A stretch of 64,000 nucleotides of DNA. Origin: Anthostomella pinea (Eukaryota; Ascomycota; Sordariomycetes; Xylariales; Xylariaceae). A program made the position numbers and the translations under genes. The number at the start of each line of letters is the position of its first letter. The stretch's first letter is position 1. The notes beneath the pieces were generated by a model. The model saw only the letters and a program-made list of their open reading frames with translations. It was not told where the DNA came from and did no database searches. Where the stretch lies: the NCBI GenBank assembly GCA_963556695.1, contig CAUWAG010000003.1, positions 3,720,001 to 3,784,000 on the forward strand, read 5' to 3'. Positions 34,835 through 46,554 of the stretch are shown here, one piece after another.

Positions 34835-34985
34835 CTTTGCTTGCGTAAACGGGAAGCAACGAGTAGAGGCAAACATGAAGTAGAGATGTGACACCACATA
34901 CCACACCAGACATGAGACGTAGCTGTAGATGTGTGTAAATCATTCGGCGCTGATATATGAGCTAGGCATGGGAATGATCGCTTTT

Positions 34986-34999
34986 ATGGATTATATGCA
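34986..34999 (+). repeat. Left target-site duplication of the LINE
   Basis: ATGGATTATATGCA lies directly before the LINE 5' end at 35000, in the P450 promoter. The identical 14 bp are at 40581-40594 after the LINE 3' tail. Confidence 0.93.
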
Positions 35000-35178
35000 C
35001 ACCAACGAGCCTCACAAAAACAACTATTTTTCTTGGCGCCCCGCTGTTAGGGCGCAACCTTAATATTTGCACTAAAGCAGGCACTTCTCTCAGTAACTGA
35101 CTATCTCTGTCAAGGCACAAGAGAATTTTTCTCATAAGCCAGATAGCACCTTTCCACGACGGGCCCCCAAACACGCCC

Positions 35179-36719
35179 ATGGCCGTCCCAAAGACGACCA
35201 CTGGCGGCGTGCTCAAATCCCCGGCCCCTAGAAAGACATATGGCCCGGCAACTCCGAGCAGGCTCCGCCAGGCGCTGCTTGACAACATCAGCAACAGCCC
35301 GTCACAGGTCTCTGAGGCTGACTTCACCGTTATTTCCCCTCTGAAAAGAAAATCCTGAAATATCAATGACAACAGTACCACTAGAATGAAACGACCTCAA
35401 TTAAACAAAATCTCGACAGACCAAGCCATTATACACGATATAGAGAATAAAACCTCCTCCTCAGAGTGCCAGGACCAAATTGCCAGAATACTGACTAAAG
35501 ACAAGCATCTTTATGAAGCCAGGATGACAATGTTTCAAGAGTGTGCTGCAGCGGTTAATAAGACATTTAAGAAAGCTGGAACCGAACTATACTCTTATGC
35601 CAAGGAATTCAGCACTTTCTTCTCTAAATGTCTAAGCAAGTGGCTAGAAACCCAAGATCCGCCTAAAAGGAAGACCATCCCTGGGGGGATAGGGATAGTA
35701 AAGCCCACCATGACCTTTGCCCAAGCTGTCTCCTCTAGCTAACAACAGCATCTACGGACAGTCAATACTACCATAAAGAAAACACAGCCTGGCGCCCGTA
35801 TCATTACCACCCAATTAAAGAAGAAACAGGATGATCTCCAGGTCTTTGTTCACATGGATAATAGCCACTTAGAGCCTTACAGAATAAAGTCTACACTGAA
35901 CAGAAGACTTGAGCTCCACCCTCAAGAGCTTGGAGAAGTGACCCGGTGCCCCTCTGGATTTACCTTACACCCAAGGGACAAGCTAACTCAGGCTAAGCTC
36001 CTGGCCTTCCAAAAAGAAATCACTGATATTCTTAAGGCAGAAAAGATCGAGACCCACACGGTCTGGTATCACTATAAGGTCGATAGATGCCCAAGAAAGG
36101 TTATCAGTGTGGAAGGATTGACAATCGACATTACTGATATTGCTATTGCTAATAAAATTAAAGCCCAAATAGGTAACAGACCTTTAAAGTGCATACTCTC
36201 AAAGAACACAGTTGATTCTGATCTGGAGACTACATGGGTGATCTCTTTGCCCCGTGCAGCAAAGAAACTATTCACGCTTTTTGTTCACTCAATGACCTCA
36301 AGACACATTCAATACTCCCCCAAGGTTCACCAATGTGCGAGCTGCTTCAGATACCATAGTAGAAACTACTGATATGAAAAGCAAGTATGTACACGTTGCG
36401 CCAGTACAGTACACCAGGGAGAGTGCGAAAAACCAATCCCAAAGTGTGTCAACTGCAAAGGACCTCATGCTGCCAATTTCGATAAATGCCGTGTACGCCC
36501 TAAGGTTATGAAAGGCATCATCCACAAGTACACATGAGAGCAAATCCAGGAAATAAGGCTGGCTGGAGAAAGAGCCAGATCCAAGGCCTTCAATGAAACA
36601 GGCAGAAACCAAGCTGGGTCAACACCCAGCAACAATAACGAAGACATCACAATACAAATCGACACAACAGATACAACTCATCCTAGAGATGCCGATACCA
36701 TTGTTGTCAGTCAATGTTA
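35179..36719 (+). pseudogene. LINE ORF1 (gag-like, CCHC knuckles), broken
   Basis: The frame starts MAVPKTTTGG. It has a Lys-rich, coiled-coil-like N-terminal region, a central RNA-binding-like region, and zinc knuckles near the end (CASCFRYHSRN, CTRCASTVHQGEC, CVNCKGPH). In-frame stops occur near 35356 (TGA), 35740 (TAA), 36370 (TGA) and 36535 (TGA). Each can be explained by one C-to-T or G-to-A change. The final stop overlaps the likely ORF2 start ATGTTAG. Confidence 0.82.
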
Positions 36720-39700
36720 GGTACATCAAACGAAACACATCGACACGGGCATCTAGTCATCCATTCTGTGAATACAGCAGGGGGACAAAAGAGTGCAGGC
36801 CCTACAGAGTTAGCCATCAACCTGGCTGACTATAAAGGAGAACAAGCAGACATCATTCTGATGCAAGAGCCCTGGGTTGGCATACCACCAGGCAGGAGAA
36901 TGGGAGTAAAGACACACCCCAATTACGATATATACTCCCCAGTGGATTCCTGGGACAGCGACAGTACACGGCCCAGATCTCTCATCTATGTGAGAAAATA
37001 CCTTCAAGCGGATCAATTTCGGCCCTATGCTACACGAGACATCACCTGGGTCAAGGTACAAGGCATTACATTTGCCAGTGTCTACCGGCCATGTGACAAC
37101 CCACAGGAAATGGATGACATTCTGGAAGTATGGACTCCACCTTTTGGCTGCGTTATAGCTGGAGATTTCAATGCTGGTGACACATCCTGGGACTCAAGCA
37201 ATCCAGGATATCATGGTGGTGCTATACTTGCACAAACTATGGCAGACCACGGACTGGATCTGATTTCTGAACCAGATGTCCCAATATATGATGACAGAAA
37301 TGTACTAGATCTGGTGTTCTCAGATGTCCCCATGGCTGAAGCCTCAGTCAATGATACACTTCAGTGCACCTCAGATCATGAGATATTACAAATAGTTGTC
37401 CCAATTCAGGGAGATCTAGACCGAGTCCCCAAGACCAATCATTGGATAGTACCGGACGATAAACTATAAGAGCTGGCAGACAATGTCCAAACCAGGATCC
37501 ATGGACTCCCACGGCTGGGTGTATCCCCTGGCCAGGTAGATGCCTTTACACAAAGCTTGATCAACATGATCCAAAGCTATATCAGGACAGTGGGCAAGAA
37601 GCCCCGATAATTTAGGCCCACTGCTTGGTGGAATGATGACTGCAAAGCAGCTATTCAGACATACAGGGCCCTTTCTAAACAGACTACAAGCCAAGCAGGG
37701 CAGAATTCAGCCCGACAGGAATTTCGCTGCGTGGTTCGGAAAGCTAGGAGAGAGTACTGGCAGACTCTAATTGACTCAGCAACTGAGCCAAAGGACCTAT
37801 ACAGAATCGTCTCTTGGCACAAGTTATTAGCAGGATTGCGTTCCCCTCTAATCATCATAGGAGACCAAATATTCGAGTCACAAAAGAGCAAGGCCAATAC
37901 ATTACGCTCAGCCACGCTTAAACAAAGTACCTCAGACAACGATATCATCGACCCCTGGTTCGCTCAGATCACATAACCCAAGCCATATATCCCCCTTGAA
38001 TACCATGTCGGACTGGAAGAGGCTGAAGGGTGCACTTTAGGGACCAAGAGCAACTCCCCGGGAGTAGATACCCTCACAGTACGGATTCTGAAAGCTTGCT
38101 GGCCATTCATTGGGGAACATATCAGAGCCCTTTTCCAGACCTGTCTACAGATTGGACACCACCCTAAACCATTCAAAATAGCTGAAGTGGTGATGATCCC
38201 AAAACCAGGAAAGAAAGACTACTCCAATCCCAGGGCCTACAGACCAGTATCGCTATTATCGTGTCTTGGCAAAGGCCTAGAACGACTCATCGCAAAAAGA
38301 ATTACCTGGTTTGTTGTCAAACTTGGAATTCTACCAAAGCGCTCTGCCACTGACCTGGTAGCTGCACTCATACACGATATTGAGCAGGCCCTCGACCAAG
38401 GCCTCGTTGCAACAGTAGTCACGTCAGATATGAAAGGGGCCTTTGATGCTGCCCTAATGGGACGGCTGGTGGTTCGCATAAGAGAACAGGGCTGGCCGGG
38501 CTTTCTCATAAGATGGGTCCAGTCATTCATGTCCGAGCGGTCCGCAAGGGTTTGGTTTGAAGGTATTGTGACCGATATTAAAGCTCTTATTTGTGGGCTA
38601 CCACAAGGCTCACCAGCCTCTCCAATCCTTTACATGCTGTATACAGAGCCAATCTGTGCCCGATTGGTATAAAAAAGAGACGCTTTGGATATGCAGATGA
38701 CCTAACGACTCTCAGTATTGGAAAGAACCTTAAAGAAACAGCTATAAAGGCTTCTAAAAATCTTTACTTATTCAGTCAATAGAGACATAACAACGCTATT
38801 AAATTTGACCCTAATAAAACTGAGATCATGCACTTCTTAAGGAAAAAGAACTCAGACAACCCTCTAGTCCGCCACAGGACAATGAACAAAATAACAAAGG
38901 ACTCCATGCGATGGCTTGGTGTCTTCCTGGATAGAAAACTAAACTTCAAAAATCATGTTTCCTACTGGGCTAAGAAAGCTAATAAGGTAGCAAATCACCT
39001 TTGAGGACTATACAACACAGTCAAAGGACTTCTAGTAAAGTCAACCAAGAGGGCTGTGAAAACTTGTGTTATTCCTATTCTTACACACGGCCTGGAGGCC
39101 TGGTACCCAGGAATCGAGAAAGTTGGGAGCTTAGGTGGGACATCAGCATGTTATATTAAGGGGCTTCTTGGAACAATAGATGCTATACTACAAACGGCAA
39201 TCAGGGCTATCTTGCCAGTCTGGAAAACACACCCTGGACATATCCTACACTTTGAATCGCAGATTCCCCCAGCAGGAGTTCTTATAGAGTCAATAAGACG
39301 ACGTCACGGCCTCTGACTAGGACGAATAGACCAAAGACACCCTCTTGTTGGCAGGCTCCAAATACAAGCTCGCAAGAATCCAACAAGGCTACAAAGGAGC
39401 TTCCAGCTAGTCCCTGACTTCCAGAGACCAATACTTACCAGGCCATTATAAAAGGAGCCCCTAATCCGCAAAGACAAAGACAAAAAAATAGAGCTCTTTA
39501 AGCAATGGCTACAGGAGAGAAACGTGAACACTGACCTTGTTATCTATTCAGATGGATCACAATTGGACGACCAAGGCACAACCCGCACTGGATGGGATTA
39601 TACCATCAGGAAAGGCGGCACTACACAAGAAGTATACCGGGAAAAGGGCAGACTTCTCTAAACAGAAGTAGTAGATGCTGAAGTCCATAGTGCTCTCCAA

Positions 39701-40381
39701 GGTCTTGCAGCAACCAAGGCAATTAGACACAGAAAACAGTTATATATCTGCCTGGACAACACGTCAGTGGTAGATGGGCTCAATGGGACTCCACTCGAGA
39801 CATCACAGAACATTTTTCTATAATTTCAAGAACTTGCCACAGCACACACTCCTGGAGTGACCGTCAAATGGATTCCTGGACACAGAGATATTGATAACAA
39901 CGAAGCTGCCGACACACTAACAAAAAAGGATGCCATACTAGAAACAGACACAACAAACCTTCCTATAATCTCTTGGGTCAAGAGAAATCTCAAAAGAAAG
40001 GGCAGAAAAGAGTTTAACCAATGGTAGAAAGACCAATCAGAACCTAAATATCAAGAAGTATATTCATATATAGTAACTAAAAAAGACCTTATATCTTTTA
40101 AGAGGAATACTTTACACAGATTTCTATCGGCCAGATCTGGACATGGCGACTTTGCCAGATACCATGAACGCTTTGGGCATACAGACTCGAATGATCATTA
40201 CAGCTGTGGTGAGAAGAAAACACCACAACATATTTTCTTTTGTAAGAGGCTGGGGAAAAACCGGCTGCTGCCTAGGTACTTGCCTAGGACAGCTTGTTTA
40301 TAATACTTAGGGGAGAGGAGCACAGAATGGGCAAAATTCGTGGAGAAGAGCAAGTTCTTTTCAACAATCTGTCCCCAATAG
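36714..40381 (+). pseudogene. LINE ORF2: endonuclease, reverse transcriptase, RNase H, broken
   Basis: An APE-type endonuclease comes first (ADIILMQEPWVG, VIAGDFNAGDTSWDS, TSDHEILQI). The reverse transcriptase follows, with YRPVSLLSCLGKGLERLI, TSDMKGAFDA, GLPQGSPASPIL and the catalytic FGYADDL (YADD at 38690-38701). A frame break lies just before YADD, near 38670. The RNase H domain starts at VIYSDGSQLD (about 39540) and continues to VKWIPGHRDIDNNEAAD. Stops occur near 37467, 37608, 37974, 38780, 39003, 39317, 39659, 39822, 40027 and elsewhere. The product cannot be made. Confidence 0.85.
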
Positions 40382-40580
40382 ATAGCTTTTCTTGAAGGAC
40401 CAGATGGATGACCCCAAGGTCATACCGCCGCAATAACGGGGATGGGCCCGTGAGCGGGACTGACTGTACTTATTATCTTGAGACCTCCACAACCCTGCGA
40501 TACAGAGGCTCTGGGAGGCGTGTTTTGCACTACTGAGGAGCTACCCCCCTCGTTAAATTCAATCAATCAATCAATCAATC

Positions 40581-40594
40581 ATGGATTATATGCA
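40581..40594 (+). repeat. Right target-site duplication of the LINE
   Basis: ATGGATTATATGCA repeats the 14 bp at 34986-34999. Sequence after it (40595 on) was therefore joined to the P450 promoter before the insertion. Confidence 0.93.
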
Positions 40595-41518
40595 TGATGT
40601 TGTGAATGCAATGTGTCAGGGTCACCTAAGCTTCGGTTTGGCGTTGCGCTGGGCCGTCACAAATTATTGCTCCAGCCTCCAGTAGGATTTGCAGACGATG
40701 CTCCATCATCCAGCAAACGCCCCCCGGGCTGCAATGAGATGTACACCCTGGCAGCCACTTTACTCTACATTCCCGGTACGTATCTCAATAGTGAACGCCA
40801 AAGTGGTGTTCATGGTGGTGTTCGTGTTGCACATGTAAGCCACGAACAAGATCCCGCTTCCCTGGAGGCTGCAGCCTGTCAAGCAATCAAAGAGCGGGAA
40901 AGACATATGCGGCAAAGTAGGCCGATCCATCTGCGTGAAAGTGTTGGTTAGACTGAACATGCTCCACTGACCCCTGGCTGTGCTGTCTGACTGTCACGCG
41001 CATAAAACTGCCACAATCTAGATCTGGTACATCTGTCAATGCCGCTCGAGCCGTACGTTCTGGTGCAGGGATTGATCCAATGCACCTGCGAACACGCCAA
41101 CATCACTGTGCTAGCTTATCGTGCGTATGTACCTCCAGGGCGCGTACACTCCAACTGCATAAGCCGGCTCAATGTTGTCGAGTACACTCGCGTTGGCCAC
41201 GTCTTCACTGTGCTGGATTCCGAGCAATGAGTGGCCACAGTCATTGACTGCATTGTACCAATCTAGCATGAGCGCTGGCGTTACCCATAGAATATGCGAC
41301 AGTTATTCCGACACCAGTCACGATACGTTACGCTGGCAGCAGCAAGGAGTAGTTTGCTCGATCAAAAGTAACTTTGACAGGGTCTGTCATTCTTACGTTG
41401 AAAAACGATACGTTTACTTGGTGATTGCTGCATCTGCGTCTGCATCTACATATTCGCATACCCCTACACCCCGCTCTCAAAATGGCCACCCCTATAGGCC
41501 TCTACGTTTGGTCGCTAG
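40595..41518. other. Intergenic region, former upstream flank of the P450 gene
   Basis: No recognised protein. By the target duplication, this DNA originally continued the P450 promoter region. Frames at 40613-41230 have no family content. Confidence 0.5.
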
Positions 41519-41977
41519 CTATAAGCTTGACGTGGTAGTATCAAGTCTGAAATCCCTCTCCACCAGGATCCCATCCCTGGCCGGAGGCTGCCGTGCTAAA
41601 GGAGCAGCCAGATCCTCCGCAGCGCTCTGCCTCTCATCTTGATACAAGCCGGGCATGGAATCTATGAACGTGATTGAATCTGTCCCGTTGTGATGTGGTA
41701 GGACCTGGCTAGAGACGAAACTCTTATCAGTCATGGCGTTCCAACTTCGTCCTCCAGGCATCATCTCAAGAGACGGATGCCCCATGTCCTCTGTGTCGGC
41801 AAGCCTAGATCCGCGGCTACGGGTTCGGCTTGAGCGCAGTCGTAAGCGATCAGTGAATGATCGGATACTTAGTTTCCAGCTTCGCGAGGTGAGCAACGAG
41901 CGGAACACGGGAAACAAGGCGGGAACCAAGGGCAAGCAGGCGCAGGTGATGCTTGGCGCAAAGAAGAAATCCGCCAT
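41519..41977 (-). pseudogene. C-terminal fragment of a SAT4-family (fungal rhodopsin-like) membrane protein
   Basis: The 152-residue frame opens at ATG 41977 directly behind the GMC stop. Its start holds ITCACLPLVPALFPVFRSL, which resembles the last membrane span of SAT4-family proteins (CACLP is a typical mark). A Ser/Arg-rich cytosolic tail follows, as in that family. The other six spans are absent; the GMC gene occupies their place. The fragment therefore appears to be the end of a lost gene joined to the GMC 3' side. Confidence 0.6.
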
Positions 41978-41983
41978 GAAGCC

Positions 41984-43887
41984 CTACAAGATTCCGTAGT
42001 CCCCCTTAATCAAATCGGCAGCGCGCTCAGCAACAGCATAGACAGTCGTCTGGCAGTTTCCGCGCGTCGCTAGGGGAATGATGCTAGAGTCCACAATCCT
42101 CAATCCCTCAACGCCATACACAAGGAGCTTGGGACTCACAACCCCTCCTATCTCCTTGGGTAGCATCGCACAGGAGCTTGTTGGATGCCAGCAACTCAGG
42201 GCCGACCCGTTGACATAGTCTTTGGTTACGTCGAGGTTACTCAGGTCATCTGGGGCCCCAAAATTGCGCCTCCCGCCCTGTTTGAGGAGTCTACGAAGCG
42301 GCTCTGTACGGATGATCTTTTCGATGTATCTCAAGAACCGTGCCAGCACTTCGAGATCGAGCGGCTGTTCCAGGTACCGCGGATCAATCTCAGGCTTAGA
42401 GGCGGGATCGGCCGACGTGATGTGTACGTAGCCACGGCTGAGTGGGTAGAGCAACGCCGCACAGATCGTGAGGAAGTTGCCCGGGGTGCTGTCGGTGCCG
42501 TGATGAATGATGCCGACACCCGCGCCTTTAGAAATGACGTTGCTGCATGATGCATAAGTGAATAGGTTGCCAACACCCTCGGTCGCTATACCAAGTACCC
42601 GGTGCACGAATGAAGTATGGCTGTGGGAGAATGGCCCAGGTGTGGCATCGCCACCCGTCGAGGATATCAGTTTGCTCAGTGTTGCTTCGCCTTCTTCGCC
42701 CTCAAAGTCAGGCAAAGGCAGCAGCGAGCCAGCGAAATTGCCGCCGGAGGCGAACGGCCCTGTTTTCAGGGTCATGTACTCCTGCATGGCTGCGCCCAGT
42801 GCCTCAGGTTCTTGACGGCTGAGAGCGTCCATTGTCTTGACGCCCCCGGCAACTTCGAAACTGATGCTGGTGTTGGGATGGTCTTGTAAGTTTTCGCCAA
42901 CGTTCGGGTTGTCGACGATCACAGTGATCGCCAGAGGCTCCAGATGCTCGCTTGACCCAACGCCCGAGAGCTCGAGAAGCTTGGGCGTGCCGAAGACGCC
43001 CGCGGCTAGGACGACCTCCTTGGTAGGCTTAAGGATCGAGACTTTCTCGCCCTCACGTACCTTGACGCCGATCGCCTTTGGCGTGGCCGCGGTGGTATCA
43101 AGAACGATCTGCTCGACAGTGGCACCCGTCACAATGTGCAAATTGGATCGGGCTTTGGCCGGACCGAGGTAAGCCGATACTGCATCGCTGCGGGTCTTTG
43201 AGGTAGGGTCAATGCTCATAGCGTTGATGTATCCGCCGTACATCTCTCCGGAGAATGGATCACCTGAGGCTGGGTAGCCAAGTGCGGCCAAGGTGTCTAC
43301 CCAGGCGGCGGGCAGCGGGTCGACGGTCTCCTCGGGGAAGCTGGCCTGCACCGGGCCGTTGGTTCCCCGTACAGCATCATCAATGTATCCGAGACGCAGA
43401 TGGTCACAAGCCTCTGGAGATGGACGGCTCAGGGTGTGGAATTTCTGGTAGTACGGGCCCAGCGTCTTCCAGTCCCAGCCAGTGTTGCCGAACTCGGCCC
43501 AGGCGTCAGCAGCGACCTTGGAATTGGCGACGAAGGCTTGACCGTTTATCGCACTGGAACCGCCCAAACCCTTGCCTTGGGAGAGAGGTATTATCTTGCC
43601 ATCGCGACCCTTCTGTTCATGTATACCTGGATCAGTCTTTGGATATTCCTTGCTGGTAGATTACACATGTCTCTCACCTGGGGTGTGCTGCGGTAATCCC
43701 AACCAAAATCACTCTGGCCCAACAGTGAAGGCCAGAGCATCGGGGTGCGAACTCGAGGGTCTGAGCTGTGATCCTGTCCAGTCTCTAGGACAACAACAGT
43801 GGTGTCTGCATTCTCAGTCAGGCGTGCTGCGACAACTAGGCCAGCCATTCCGCCTCCCACGATGACGAAATCGGGCTTGGAGTCCAT
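41984..43887 (-). CDS. GMC oxidoreductase (FAD-dependent alcohol oxidase/dehydrogenase)
   Basis: Two exons (43887-43678 and 43612-41984) encode 612 residues. Intron 43613-43677 joins FGWDYRSTPQ to KGRDGKIIPL in frame. The Rossmann FAD-binding motif VIVGGGMAGLVVAARL is at the start, the GMC signature GGSSAINGQ follows at about residue 85, and the active-site His lies in LSCWHPTSSCAM near the C-terminus. The C-terminal FAD loop reads DSSIIPLATRGNC. No signal peptide is seen, so the enzyme is likely intracellular. Members oxidise alcohols, and many serve in secondary metabolism. It is divergent from a class II diterpene cyclase with about 630 bp between, which suggests joint regulation and a terpene-alcohol substrate (inferred). 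Confidence 0.9.
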
Positions 43888-44518
43888 TGCAAGAGCTTTG
43901 ATGAGGTGCTGCCCTAGAAAATCGTAGGAGGGAGCAAATGGAGCAAATGGGCTGCCCTTTAGAGAACCGGGCGGTTGCTGGTGGGATGTCGGGTAACCGA
44001 CGGTCCGAAAATCACAACTTGCGCCCCCAACCTGCAAGACTGTGGAACGCCCTTGGCAGTCCAGCGTCACCCTACATAGCCTTCAGGATGCAACCTGGCT
44101 GGGCGTAACCTGATTGGGACCAAACAGTGCGGTTCGCCTTCGTTCGAACGGCCCTTGCGGCTTGAATTTGTCGGACGTATTGTATTGTTACGGCAACCCA
44201 TGGGGTGAGGCCAACGGTCGGTGGTGTGTAGCTTGATAACAATTGCGATTTTGTGATGAACAAGGTTACTATCTTTTTCATCTGGTTCTCTCCTGCATAG
44301 CTGGTATTATGCAGTATCAGGGGTGTAGAGATAGGGAGAGATTGCGTGCTTCAGGAAGCGCTGATCCCACCTGGATACTCCTCTACATTTTGGGATGCTC
44401 GAGGATGTCTGCCCATGCTTTAGTATCGTTATCCTGCCATACGGTCGACCCAGCAGCGTAACCTTGGTATCCCTCGTACAATTCCTTGCGCATCAATTGC
44501 CTCTTCAACCCCAAAATC
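43888..44518. promoter_or_regulatory. Shared divergent promoter of GMC oxidoreductase and diterpene cyclase
   Basis: The 631-bp gap separates two genes reading outward. A bidirectional promoter is a common layout for paired biosynthetic genes in fungal clusters. No obvious palindrome of a known cluster regulator was found by eye. Confidence 0.55.
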
Positions 44519-44582
44519 ATGAGTCTCGACGCGCAGGCCGCCCAGTTGCTGGCTGGGATGGCTCAAGGCCACGACCATAGCC

Positions 44583-46554
44583 ATGACTTGGACTATGTAT
44601 GATACGGCATGGGTGTCCTTGGTCAAGAAGCCTCCTGGGCATGGGGTTTGGCTGTTTCCAATCAGCTTCGACTTGATACTCGAGACACAGAGGTCAGATG
44701 GGGGATGGGCCAGACCAGGCCAAACAACACAGATGGACGATATTCTGAACGCTTCAGCTTGTCTTCTGGCCTTGTGCAAGCACCTTGGCACCGAATTTCA
44801 AGGCCTCACCACTAGGATCGCCAACGCGACTGGCTTTTTAAACGATCATCTCCAGAGGATGGACCTCGCCGCAACGATACCTGTGGGCTTTGAGCTTCTT
44901 TTGCCAGCACTTTTGACATTGCTGGAACAAGAAGGGGTACTACTAAAGTTTCCAGCATACGAACAACTCCTCGCAATGCGTGAGAAAAAGTTGGCGCGTA
45001 TAGATCTCGATAGTCTTTACTCGGGATCCCAATCCTCAATTCTGCACTCCATCGAGGCATTCAGCGGCCTTCTGGACTTTGACCGTCTTCGACACCAGAA
45101 GATTGGCGGCAGCATCATGGCATCACCGTCAGCGACAGCGGCCTATCTAATGAACTTGTCCACATGGGATGACGAGGCAGAGGGTTACCTCCATCACGTG
45201 GTAGCGGCAGGAGATGGCAAGGGAAATGGAGGTGTCCCAAGCGCTTTTCCGTCAACGAATTTCGAGTATGCTTGGGTGAGTGCCTTGAAATCACAGTGCA
45301 CGGCTTGTGGAGAGGCGAGCTGGCTGACATGGGAGTAACATAGGTGCTAGCCACCCTTCTGGGAAACGGTTTCAGCGAAGCCAACTTGGGCGCAAGCGAC
45401 ATTGAACTGGCGAGACAGATATTAAGTGGTGGCTTTGCATCTGGTTCCGGCCTTCTTGGGCTCGGTAGGTCGTTTCCCAGTATATGGAGTGCCTGCGCGG
45501 ACCGAACTTGGCTAACAACCACGACCAAAAGCACCATTGGTCGAGCCCGATGCCGACGACACAGCCAAAGGATTGATTGCCATGGCATATCTGGGACGCA
45601 ATATATCACCAGAGCGTTTGATCAGCACATACAGAGTTGGGGACCACTTCCAGACATATGCGGCCGAGAGGGTCCCCAGTATCACAACCAATTGCAACGC
45701 TCTCATGGCGATATGCCTGAGTCCCCAGGCGGAAGACCACGAATCTGTCATCATAGCAACCACCCAGTTCTTGTGTCAGAACTGGCGGCAAGATATGAAC
45801 CAGTTTCGCGATAAATGGGTGAGCTTTTGACGTTCGCTGTACCTGCGACGGGACTACTCTAACCTCGACTCGTTAGCACATATCGCCCTTCTACCCCATC
45901 ATGCTGTTGGTACAGTCTTTGATGCATGTCCTGAGTCTCTGGAGCCAGTCGGTTCTGACTGCCATTCCATCCCGGCTGCTCAGAGATGTCCTCATTGTAC
46001 TCATCCAGGCGCTTGAGCGTCTGCTCCAGAGTCAGAGGGCCGACGGGTCATGGGAAGGCAAACATGAGATCACCGCGTACGCTATCATCTCGCTCAGCCA
46101 AATCGCATCTCTTCCAGTTTCAATCCCTCTCGTGACTCATATTGAGTCGTGTTTGGATAAAGGCCGGACCTTCCTCGGACAGGGTCTGGCCAAGGACATG
46201 GAGCCTGAGCATGTATGGGTCGAGAAGGTCACTTACGGATCGCGGAATCTGCGTCAGTCATTCATTCTGGCCGCTTTGAAGTGTGCAATCTCCGATGAGC
46301 AAGCATTTTCCCGTATCCATGACCTTCTCCCCAGGCCCCTCAAAGCCATAATGGAACCCGCTGCGTTCTTCCGCCAGCTTCCAATGTTCGCAAACATTCC
46401 GAAGTGGGTTATTACAGCCGCCTTGATTGAGGGATCCCTTTACACCCAGACCTTACGTGAGGCGTGTCTGAAGGTATTCCCCGGAAGCACTACGGCCAAA
46501 GAAAGGCATCTAGCTTTCGGCGGCTCTGGATTCGTCGTTCCCCCGCGTCGATGA
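44583..46554 (+). CDS. Class II diterpene cyclase (copalyl diphosphate synthase-like), class I domain missing
   Basis: Four exons (44583-45275, 45344-45464, 45532-45818, 45877-46554) encode 592 residues. Introns at 45276-45343, 45465-45531 and 45819-45876 are GT-AG and keep frame. TMYDTAWVSLVKK begins the conserved part and EPDADDTAKG carries the DxDD acid motif of class II cyclases (45549-45560). QRADGSWEG is a QW-type repeat and WVEKVTYGSRNLRQSF closes the betagamma domains. Such enzymes protonate geranylgeranyl diphosphate to a copalyl-type diphosphate. Fungal homologues are usually bifunctional, near 950 residues, with a DDxxD class I half. Here the alignment-like region ends after TAKERHLAF and a stop follows. 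An upstream ATG at 44519 starts a matching-looking N-terminus, but one base out of frame. The enzyme may be single-function or a truncated remnant. Confidence 0.82.

Larger units (their letters stand above)
35000..40580 (+). mobile_element. Tad/I-like non-LTR retrotransposon (LINE), 5.58 kb, inactivated
   Basis: The element is bounded by a perfect 14-bp duplication and ends in an (AATC)n-type repeat tail (about 40557-40580). It appears full-length, with a gag-like ORF1, an ORF2 with endonuclease, reverse transcriptase and RNase H, and a 3' UTR. The RNase H domain places it near the Tad1/I groups. Many in-frame stop codons and a frame break mark it as dead. It sits between the P450 and the GMC oxidoreductase, with its 5' end about 150-165 bp upstream of the P450 start and transcribed away from it. 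The clean duplication suggests the insertion is not very old. Confidence 0.92.

Noticed and set aside
41172..41642. Plus-strand frame antisense to the SAT4 fragment
   Set aside because: It overlaps recognisable SAT4-like coding on the other strand and has no family content.
42185..43172. Several plus-strand frames within the GMC gene
   Set aside because: They are antisense shadows of a well-supported oxidoreductase.
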